Origin: Thermoproteota archaeon
GTDB lineage: Archaea > Thermoproteota > EX4484-205 > JAAOZP01
Direction of reading: 5' to 3'
Length of the DNA: 6,468 nucleotides
Assembly: GCA_026414125.1 (NCBI GenBank)
Contig: JAOAJQ010000073.1
Span: 1 to 6,468 of the forward strand
Shown: one piece after another, positions 1 through 5,632 of the stretch
Layout: each line of letters starts with the position of its first letter
Numbering within the stretch: the first letter of the stretch is position 1
Made by a program: the position numbers and the translations under genes
Notes under the pieces: model-generated
Database searches by the model: none
What the model was told of the DNA's origin: nothing
Seen by the model: the letters and a program-made list of their open reading frames with translations, nothing else

Positions 1-19
1 AGATGTGGATAAGAGCCAG
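1..19. other. Probable Tn5/Nextera mosaic-end adapter remnant at contig edge
   Basis: The first 19 bases match the 19-bp Tn5 mosaic end AGATGTGTATAAGAGACAG at 17 positions, differing only at base 8 (G for T) and base 16 (C for A). The match is in perfect register with the window edge. The reading frame of the alpha-xylosidase crosses it and there yields LALIHI, where YicI has a conserved acidic/proline segment. The simplest reading is untrimmed, error-containing library adapter at the end of an assembled contig. A genuine Tn5-like element is less likely. Confidence 0.8.
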
Positions 20-1795
20 ATCCAGCATCATTGGTCGCATCACAGGTATTCCCTTATCATGGGCTTCGCAAGCAGCGTTGAAAATATATGGCATAAGCCT
101 GCACTTCAGCTTTGTGAAGAAGCGCAATACTTCCACGGCCTCCTCGTCGAAAACCCAAGGCACCCGGTGCGTGCTGCTGCCGTGCAGACGGCTGTGCGAG
201 GAGAGCAGGCCGAAAGCGCACCACCGCTTGTAGAGGTCCGGCGAGGGTGTTTGCTCAAACCCTCCAATATCGTGGCTCCAGAACCCGAAGCCCGAGAGGC
301 TTAGGGAGAGCCCTCCCCTGAGGCTTTCAGCCATCGACTCGTACGTTGACGTGGAGTCTCCTCCCCAGTGGACGGGGAACTTTTGACAGCCTGCTGTGGC
401 TGAGCGGGCGAACACGAGTGCCTCGCCCTCGCCGAGCTTCTCCTCTAAAACTTTGAACACGGTCTTGTTATACAGGTATGCATAGTAGTTGTGCATTTTT
501 AAAGGGTCTGAACCATCATGGTAAACTACGTCCGTCGGGATGCGCTCTCCGAAGTCTGTTTTGAAACAGTCTACACCCGTGTCTACTAGTTTGCACAACT
601 TATCTTGGAACCAGCGGCATGCGTCAGGGTTTGTGAAGTCAACTATGCCCATTCCAGGCTGCCAGTCGTCCGTCTGCCAAACCTCGCCGTTGGGCTTCTT
701 TAGCAGGAAGCCTTTTTCAACAGCCTCTTCGAAAAGCTCTGACTGCTGGGCGATGTAAGGGTTTATCCAGACGCAGATTCGCAAGCCAAGCTTCTTCAGC
801 CTCCTAAGCATCTCCGCCGGGTTTGGGAAGACGTTTTCATCCCATTTGAAGTCGCACCAGTGAAGCGGCTTCATCCAGAAGCAGTCGAAGTGGAAAACAT
901 GGAGAGGAATATTTCTCTCAAACATCCCGTTTATAATGCTGGTTACGGTTTTCTCATCGTAATCCGTGGTGAAAGAAGTGGTTAACCATAGGCCGAAGGA
1001 CCATGCCGGCGGCAATGCTGGCCTCCCTGTTAGAGCAGTGTAGCGTGTTAAAACCTCCTTCGGCGAGGGACCGTAGATAAGGAAGTAATCCAAATATTCT
1101 CCGGGCACGCTGAACTGTACTCTTTCAACGTTTTCAGAGGCGATTTCGAAAGAGACGCGTTCAGGATGGTTGACGAAAACACCGTAGCCCCTGTTCGTCA
1201 AGTAGAACGGTATGTTCTTGTAAGCATGCTCGCTGATCGTCCCAGCGTCCTCGTTCCACATTTCAACAGTCTGACCGTTTTTAACGAGGCTGGTGAACCG
1301 TTCTCCAAGCCCGTAGACACATTCTCCAACACTCAGGGAGAGTTGCTCCCTCATGTATCTTCCTTCAGGAGTATCCATCAGCCCCATTGCTCTCCAGCCG
1401 CTGCTTGTGATCGTATTTTCACCGTCTTTAAAGGTCACTCGCCAGCCTTCTTCCTTCTCAACACGGACCGTTAGGCTTCCACTGGTCAGCGCCGCCGCCT
1501 GCGCATCCTCGTAAACCTCTGTTTTCGTCTCAGGACCAGTGTTAATCAGGAAAAAAGGCTTCTCCGGCTTTTGCCCCTTATGGTGGAAAACCTGGACGCG
1601 GATGATGTTTGCCATTGGGGAGGTGAAGCGGATGGTTAACAAGGGTAGGCTTATGGTGTCGGCGCGGTGGGCTACGCGTCTGGTTGCAGCGTAGACTGTT
1701 AGGGAACCGGGGTCAGTCTTCACCTCTTGAACCTGCACAGGGTAGTGGGGTATGACTCCTGGGCGCATTCGCCAAAAACCCTCAGTGAACCTCAT
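1..1795 (-). CDS. yicI: GH31 alpha-xylosidase, YicI type (3' end missing)
   Basis: Predicted to release alpha-D-xylose from the non-reducing end of xyloglucan oligosaccharides such as isoprimeverose by a retaining mechanism. The frame is open from ATG 1795 to the left edge (598 codons; E. coli YicI has 772), so the end of the barrel and the C-terminal beta domains are missing. Visible are an N-terminal beta-sandwich region (about 1-250) and most of the catalytic barrel (about 255-585). Nucleophile D414 sits in FKTDFGER and acid/base D480 in HWGGDSTSTYESMAESLRGG. The YicI substrate-pocket residues F277, C307, F308, W345 and K414 are all present, as F275, C305, F306, W343 and K412, a constant offset of two. 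There is no signal peptide, so it is cytoplasmic. The last six or so codons (bases 1-19) are probably adapter, not gene. No in-frame ATG, GTG or TTG lies between the upstream stop and ATG 1795, and a TATA-like box lies about 33 bp upstream. Archaeal XylS has the same activity, but the motifs here are strikingly YicI-like. Confidence 0.95.
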   Translation of the reverse strand, partial: MRFTEGFWRMRPGVIPHYPVQVQEVKTDPGSLTVYAATRRVAHRADTISLPLLTIRFTSPMANIIRVQVFHHKGQKPEKPFFLINTGPETKTEVYEDAQAAALTSGSLTVRVEKEEGWRVTFKDGENTITSSGWRAMGLMDTPEGRYMREQLSLSVGECVYGLGERFTSLVKNGQTVEMWNEDAGTISEHAYKNIPFYLTNRGYGVFVNHPERVSFEIASENVERVQFSVPGEYLDYFLIYGPSPKEVLTRYTALTGRPALPPAWSFGLWLTTSFTTDYDEKTVTSIINGMFERNIPLHVFHFDCFWMKPLHWCDFKWDENVFPNPAEMLRRLKKLGLRICVWINPYIAQQSELFEEAVEKGFLLKKPNGEVWQTDDWQPGMGIVDFTNPDACRWFQDKLCKLVDTGVDCFKTDFGERIPTDVVYHDGSDPLKMHNYYAYLYNKTVFKVLEEKLGEGEALVFARSATAGCQKFPVHWGGDSTSTYESMAESLRGGLSLSLSGFGFWSHDIGGFEQTPSPDLYKRWCAFGLLSSHSRLHGSSTHRVPWVFDEEAVEVLRFFTKLKCRLMPYIFNAACEAHDKGIPVMRPMMLDLALIHI

Positions 1796-1824
1796 CCCTG
1801 TTCGAATAAGAAGGCTAGGTTTAC

Positions 1825-1832
1825 ATTATAAA
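1825..1832 (-). promoter_or_regulatory. TATA-like box for the alpha-xylosidase gene
   Basis: The minus strand reads TTTATAAT, centred about 33 bp upstream of ATG 1795. Archaeal transcription normally starts about 25-27 bp downstream of the TATA centre, which would leave a leader of only about 7 nt and no room for a ribosome binding site. None is seen. The box lies in the 70-bp gap after the preceding gene, suggesting the alpha-xylosidase is transcribed separately. Confidence 0.55.
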
Positions 1833-1865
1833 CATAGCTTCCCTTAAATCCCTCCCCGTTCGGGC

Positions 1866-2963
1866 TCAAAACGGGTTAAACCCTTCGGAAGGAGGATGCT
1901 CCTTAAGCTTCTCATCTAGATAGAGAAGTATGATGAAGCCTCCAATAACCATTAGGATTAACCCTATTGCGCTAATGATTAACGGCTTGCTGCTTACCGG
2001 CTTCTCAACAGTAATGGTTAACCTATGCTCGTCAAGCTGCTCTCCTCCTCCGAAAACCTTCACCACCAGCTCCCCGCCGTCCTGGGCGTGCACCGGAAAC
2101 CTTATTGATGCTTCCCTGCCGGGCTTAAGGCTGATCTTCCTAGCTTGTTCAAAGCCTTCCTCGATTAGAACGACTATGAAAACTCCCTCGTCATCCCCGG
2201 TGTTTCTAACACTCACCTGGAGGGATGAGGTTGCGTTGGAAAACCTTGCTTCAGACACTTCTGCCCTGAGCCTGACGGGTATACTGGAGACTACAACCCC
2301 GGGTATTCGGAGTGTGAGAACATAGTTGTCTGGGGCATCCGCCTCATTCGCGTTTAACCATTGCAGCCGGGTGGTGTCCGCAACGATGGGTGGCTTAGCC
2401 CAAGTTGGGTCGACCGTGAAATTAAGCAGCTTAACGCTTCCGGTGAACCTGAAGTCCATAACGTCTATCCAGCTGCGCGGATCCGTGAGTGTAAAATAGT
2501 CTGTGACAACCACTTGGTAAACATCTCCGCCGAGCGGTATGAGGCTGCTCGTAGTGTTTAAGAATATGTCGACAGTAAGCGTAACCGCGCCGTTAAGCGT
2601 CTCCATAACGCCGGGTGTGCCAGTGTTGCAAAAAACCTGTTCATCAGGATCCAGCTCTGATTGCGAGTGGACCATGTAGAGTGTTTTAGAAGGATCTGTT
2701 GTGAAGAAGAGTAGGATTAGGCTTAGAGTCGAATCCTGTTCGCTTATAACTCTTTCCACAACCTCGCTGTTAGAAATCAGGCTTCTGCCGGATGCGTCGA
2801 ACGGGTGCTGCTTCAAAGTTACCCTTGCAACCCCGTTATCCATGAACTCCACCTCCATGTTGAGTCCAACCAGATAGTTCAACTGGGGTTTAACAGGAAT
2901 AGTTAGCAGTGCCGTTGAGGCGGCGAGTACTATGATTGACAGTGCTATTCTTGAAGATCTCAA
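1866..2963 (-). CDS. Membrane-anchored extracytoplasmic protein of unknown function
   Basis: I do not recognise this 365-residue protein as a named family. It has an N-terminal hydrophobic export segment (about 5-22), a long extracytoplasmic part, one strong C-terminal transmembrane helix (about 327-348) and a short charged tail (DEKLKEHPPSEGFNPF). Residues about 232-320 alternate hydrophobic and polar strands around SLQVSVRNTGDDEGVF, the pattern of CARDB/NPCBM-associated Ig-like domains often found in archaeal surface proteins. N-glycosylation sequons occur at N136, N181 and N243, and there is one cysteine, C112. The start is TTG 2963, supported by AGGAGGG seven bases upstream, and it overlaps the stop of the transglutaminase gene as TTGA, so the two are almost certainly co-transcribed and translationally coupled. 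It is probably a membrane partner or anchor for that protein; this role is inferred from position only. Confidence 0.85.
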   Translation of the reverse strand: MRSSRIALSIIVLAASTALLTIPVKPQLNYLVGLNMEVEFMDNGVARVTLKQHPFDASGRSLISNSEVVERVISEQDSTLSLILLFFTTDPSKTLYMVHSQSELDPDEQVFCNTGTPGVMETLNGAVTLTVDIFLNTTSSLIPLGGDVYQVVVTDYFTLTDPRSWIDVMDFRFTGSVKLLNFTVDPTWAKPPIVADTTRLQWLNANEADAPDNYVLTLRIPGVVVSSIPVRLRAEVSEARFSNATSSLQVSVRNTGDDEGVFIVVLIEEGFEQARKISLKPGREASIRFPVHAQDGGELVVKVFGGGEQLDEHRLTITVEKPVSSKPLIISAIGLILMVIGGFIILLYLDEKLKEHPPSEGFNPF

Positions 2964-3994
2964 GACTCAGCCCTCCTGAAAGTGAAGTGGAAAAAATCTG
3001 TCTCCAGATACATTGCTTGACAGTAAAGCATGGTTGAACCTAGGAAGCTCTTCTCCTCGAAGCCATACTTAACATGATACTGGGAGAAGTCGCCTATTTT
3101 AACAGTCCCCCCTTCGAGGAGCTCGACATCAACCCATCCTGCTTGCGGAACATATATCTGCGGCCAAGCATGCCCGCCCCAATTGTCCGAGGTATCGTAA
3201 CCCGTTTCCGTCCTCCTGATCCACATCGTCACAACATCCTTGTCCTCAAGCAGATAGAGACCGTGTGCTACTCTCGAACGTATTCCGAGTATTCTTGCAA
3301 GCGTTACAAAAACGTCAGCAACCTCCTCGCAGTCGCCGGAGACGATCAGCCTGCCCCCCCTTGAAATCAAAGCGTGCTCCGCACCCCTCCTCCAAGTCGG
3401 CTGATAGTCAAGCCTAGCAAGTATCCATTTCCCAATGCTGCTGCACGCTTCAATAGGATCCCTAGTATCTAGGCCGATGTTCTGGGCTATTGAAACATAG
3501 GTCTGGTTGTCAACAGCCCAGTACCTTTTACCCCCAGTGTTCTTCTCGACCTGAGAGTAGTTGAGCCAAGGGATGTTCTCAGTTAGAAGCCTGTATTTTT
3601 CAACAGTCACTTGAAGCGTAGCGTTGAGCCATATGGTTTCACCGCCCCGTAGGCTCACGTTGTAGACAATTATTGCAGCACCATCTTCGCTGCTTTTCCC
3701 GTATAATGGTTCCATGCTTGTCTCTAAGAGCCTTACGAACTGGTTGCTCGAGTTAACCGGGAGCCACATGTAAACCAGGTCCACCACAGTGTTGTTAGAA
3801 GGGTTTCTAAGTAGGAAGCTTTGGCTCAGAAAATAGGTGTAGTTGCGTTTCTCCACGTACTCCACGCGGGCTTTTCTCGACGCAGCCTCCTGATCTACCT
3901 GGGAATACTTTGTTTTACCTGGTAGGAAGCCCAATACTAGGCTTACACCGATCACGGTTAAAACAATTCCTATGATAAGCTTCGCATGCTGCAA
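2960..3994 (-). CDS. Exported transglutaminase-like superfamily protein
   Basis: This 344-residue protein has an N-terminal hydrophobic segment (about 6-24, IIGIVLTVIGVSLVLGF) serving as signal peptide or anchor. A beta-rich region follows (about 40-165), then a transglutaminase core (about 180-295). The papain-like triad is intact: C222 in SGDCEEVADVFVTLARILGI, H275 in NWGGHAWPQIYV and D289 in GWVDVE. Such cores act as proteases, amidases or cross-linking enzymes, and the substrate cannot be told here. Seven N-glycosylation sequons (N51, N67, N81, N112, N124, N145, N163), all before the core, fit an outside location. The start is TTG 3994; no ATG is in frame nearby, and a BRE/TATA pair lies about 28 bp upstream, so the mRNA is probably leaderless. 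Its stop overlaps the start of the membrane-anchored downstream gene by four bases. The family call is firm; the biochemical role is open. Confidence 0.9.
   Translation of the reverse strand: MQHAKLIIGIVLTVIGVSLVLGFLPGKTKYSQVDQEAASRKARVEYVEKRNYTYFLSQSFLLRNPSNNTVVDLVYMWLPVNSSNQFVRLLETSMEPLYGKSSEDGAAIIVYNVSLRGGETIWLNATLQVTVEKYRLLTENIPWLNYSQVEKNTGGKRYWAVDNQTYVSIAQNIGLDTRDPIEACSSIGKWILARLDYQPTWRRGAEHALISRGGRLIVSGDCEEVADVFVTLARILGIRSRVAHGLYLLEDKDVVTMWIRRTETGYDTSDNWGGHAWPQIYVPQAGWVDVELLEGGTVKIGDFSQYHVKYGFEEKSFLGSTMLYCQAMYLETDFFHFTFRRAES
2971..2977 (-). promoter_or_regulatory. Strong Shine-Dalgarno deciding the TTG start at 2963
   Basis: The minus strand reads AGGAGGG, ending seven bases before TTG 2963 and lying inside the last codons of the upstream transglutaminase gene. 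It is the only clear ribosome binding site in the window, as expected for an internal operon gene in an organism whose first genes are leaderless, and it justifies the unusual start codon. Confidence 0.75.
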
Positions 3995-4018
3995 CTTAAT
4001 CCAAGGACGTAGCCATCG

Positions 4019-4033
4019 TTTTTAAACTTTCAG
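4019..4033 (-). promoter_or_regulatory. BRE + TATA promoter for the transglutaminase operon
   Basis: The minus strand reads CTGAAAG (BRE-like, 4033-4027) followed directly by TTTAAAAA (4026-4019). The TATA centre lies about 28 bp upstream of TTG 3994, so transcription would start at or within a few bases of the start codon. No Shine-Dalgarno is present, which fits a leaderless message. A second TTTAAAAAA run at 4051-4059 is a weaker candidate that would give a leader of about 35 nt. Confidence 0.65.
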
Positions 4034-4089
4034 CGAAAACTTCTACACTGTTTTTTAAACATGGCTTCACGAGTGTTCCGCGGGGTTTT

Positions 4090-5427
4090 TCACTGAAGGG
4101 TTGATCCTCTTTTGAAGAGTCTACTTCTCGCAGTAAAGGTATAAATTAAAAAAGCGACTAGCAGGAGTATAATAATGTTCCGAGTGAAAGCAGTTTCCTT
4201 TTCAACAGGATTCACGTTTGAAAGATTTTTAAAACCGTTTTCCATATGGGTGTTTGAGTTAGCTAATATTTCTAAATCCGTAATACTGACCACAGGGTTT
4301 TTGATTCTCCAAGACACGTCCCCATATATTGCTTTGTTAAGGTAGAAATTATACGAGCTGAATGATGGTTTGAACGGTGAGAAAACGTTTGCATCGAGAA
4401 GGTATGTTTCAACAGCGTCTAGGAATGATTGGCCTACGTCCCCTGTTGCGAAGAAACGTTTCCAGAATACTGGTAGAATAGGGTTACCTGACCATTCTGT
4501 TCTGGAGCTGGCGATTACTAGGGCTGGTCCTCCTTCTGTCGTGACGAGGACGCGGGCTAGGCTTTCACCCTCCAAGTCGAGTGCTCCCGCGAAGCAGGCG
4601 GCTATATAGTGAATAGCGTAGCCCTCCACTATTCTGCTTGCCTCATCAGCGGTTATTAGCGTTTTCAACTCTCCGTCCGGCGTTCCTGTGAAAAGCGCAT
4701 TCTGACTGCCGTGCGTTATTGTCACCAGGTAGGTTACGTTTTTTAAAAAGGAGGTGTCTAAGACGCTTGGCGTCGTGTTAACACGCAGCGGGCTGCAGGT
4801 GCGCAGCGCGTCTAGCAATGAATCAACGTTAACAGCCTGGTCTTTCAATACGAGAAGCAGGCCTGGCTGAAAATCTGCTTCCACCCGAATAATCTTCTTT
4901 ATCAATCGGTCTAATTCCTCCTCATTTCTCACCGGTAGTCTTCCAACAGCGATCTTGGGAATGTTTCCGCCTAATAGACCGACTTCAAAGTCATTCCAGT
5001 CTGGGACACCGTAATACCAGTCGGACGGCTTATAGTTGAAGTCAGCCAGCCCAAGCTCGTCGCTCGGCGAGTAAACGTATCTCGTAGGCACATGCTCATA
5101 TGTTCCCACGAGAAGCAGATACTTGAAGCCTGACTGACTGTATTCTTCGACGATGAACTCGTGGAGTCTTTCAGCAATGCTTCGCCCCGTTGCGTTCGCG
5201 CTGATCCGTTCAATCGGGTAAAACTTTGCTTTTATACCCTGTGCTGCCTTAAAGTCTAGAAATACTTGCAGAATACGCCTGTAGGATTCTGGCCCGATGA
5301 CGAGCAGATCATAGCCTGCAGGTGTCTCTGCCACAGCCTGTTTAAGAGGCGAGCTGCCTGTGAAAACTATTATCACTATTAATATAAGGGGAACAGGATT
5401 TTTACCAGGCCTGTCAGGACCTGCCAC
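4090..5427 (-). CDS. Gingipain-like cysteine peptidase (family C25), membrane-anchored
   Basis: A 445-residue protein of the clan CD caspase/gingipain fold. The predicted catalytic dyad is H239 in TITHGSQN and C278 in HYIAACFAGALD, each following a hydrophobic strand as in family C25. Upstream motifs also fit: FKYLLLVGTYEHVPTRYV (about 101-118) and KIAVGRLPVR (158-167). After the cysteine, GGPALVIASSRTEWSG (299-314) matches the usual C25 continuation. A signal peptide spans about 1-33 with plausible cleavage at AVA|E. A transmembrane helix at about 417-433, followed by RSRLFKR, anchors it with the active domain outside. There are no adhesin repeats or Por-type C-terminal sorting domain, so this is a minimal form compared with Porphyromonas gingipains. 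The start is GTG 5427, with a TATA-like box upstream and no Shine-Dalgarno. Substrates are unknown; adjacent surface-protein genes are candidates by position only. Confidence 0.88.
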   Translation of the reverse strand: MAGPDRPGKNPVPLILIVIIVFTGSSPLKQAVAETPAGYDLLVIGPESYRRILQVFLDFKAAQGIKAKFYPIERISANATGRSIAERLHEFIVEEYSQSGFKYLLLVGTYEHVPTRYVYSPSDELGLADFNYKPSDWYYGVPDWNDFEVGLLGGNIPKIAVGRLPVRNEEELDRLIKKIIRVEADFQPGLLLVLKDQAVNVDSLLDALRTCSPLRVNTTPSVLDTSFLKNVTYLVTITHGSQNALFTGTPDGELKTLITADEASRIVEGYAIHYIAACFAGALDLEGESLARVLVTTEGGPALVIASSRTEWSGNPILPVFWKRFFATGDVGQSFLDAVETYLLDANVFSPFKPSFSSYNFYLNKAIYGDVSWRIKNPVVSITDLEILANSNTHMENGFKNLSNVNPVEKETAFTRNIIILLLVAFLIYTFTARSRLFKRGSTLQ

Positions 5428-5444
5428 AAGGAAAAATGTAGAAT

Positions 5445-5456
5445 TATCTATACTTA
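5445..5456 (-). promoter_or_regulatory. Possible TATA box for the C25 peptidase gene
   Basis: The minus strand reads AAGTATAGATAA, centred about 24 bp before GTG 5427, so transcription would start at or very near the start codon. No ribosome binding site precedes the GTG. It lies just beyond the second hairpin-T5 repeat unit, in the natural place for the next promoter. The BRE is not convincing. Confidence 0.45.
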
Positions 5457-5470
5457 TGACTCAGTTTGAT

Positions 5471-5515
5471 TTGAAAAATACAGACATTCGCTGTCTGCAT
5501 TGAAAAATACAGACA
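5471..5515. repeat. Tandem direct repeat, two 16-bp copies, 29-bp period
   Basis: TTGAAAAATACAGACA occurs identically at 5471-5486 and 5500-5515. Each copy carries the T-tract and one arm of the stem of a hairpin unit. The 13-bp spacer is not repeated exactly. With only two units this is a local duplication, not a CRISPR array. The rest of the 205-bp gap (5428-5632) shows no convincing gene. Confidence 0.9.
5474..5497 (-). terminator. Second hairpin + T5 unit, possible terminator
   Basis: On the minus strand, CAGACA and TGTCTG pair perfectly around a 5-nt loop (GCGAA) and are followed by TATTTTT. It is the downstream member of a tandem pair after the regulator gene. Archaeal RNA polymerase terminates mainly at T-tracts, so T5 with a short hairpin is plausible. 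A protein-binding dyad upstream of the peptidase promoter is the alternative. Confidence 0.5.
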
Positions 5516-5524
5516 CGGGTCTGT
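5503..5524 (-). terminator. First hairpin + T5 unit, possible terminator of the regulator gene
   Basis: On the minus strand, ACAGAC and GTCTGT pair perfectly around a 4-nt loop (CCGT), followed by A and T5. It lies about 110 bp after the regulator's stop codon. The loop differs from that of the second unit while the stem is kept, which suggests that pairing or dyad symmetry is what matters. Confidence 0.5.
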
Positions 5525-5632
5525 GGAGGCTTGGCGTGGTCTAGGAGGATCGGTTTTTGTCTGAAAACGTAACTTATGCAGTAGCATGCTAGTTGTGAAC
5601 GTGGGCGCAGGACTTAAACAGTTACTCCTGGT

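Noticed and set aside
1166..1474. Plus-strand 102-codon ORF
   Set aside because: It lies entirely antisense to the well-conserved alpha-xylosidase and resembles no protein; it is a shadow of strong codon bias in the real frame.
1857..1866. CCCG/CGGG inverted repeat just after the stop of the membrane-anchored protein gene
   Set aside because: The 4-bp arms with a 2-nt loop are too short to form a stable hairpin, and no T-tract follows.
1930..2325. Plus-strand 131-codon ORF antisense to the membrane-anchored protein
   Set aside because: Its Ser/Pro/Thr-rich composition is typical of an antisense shadow. The opposite strand has an SD-supported gene with signal, Ig-like and transmembrane features.
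4051..4059. Second TATA-like run (TTTAAAAAA on the minus strand) as main promoter of the transglutaminase gene
   Set aside because: It lacks as good a BRE and would give a leader of about 35 nt without a ribosome binding site; the 4019-4033 element fits better.
5471..5515. Possible CRISPR-like repeat pair
   Set aside because: There are only two copies with a 13-bp spacer, far below the spacer length of CRISPR arrays, and no cas gene is present.
5444..5587. Short 47-codon minus-strand ORF (MLLHKLRFQTKTDPPRPRQ...) in the gap after the regulator
   Set aside because: It runs through both hairpin-T5 units in different frames, has no ribosome binding site and shows no protein-like pattern. The repeats explain the stretch better.
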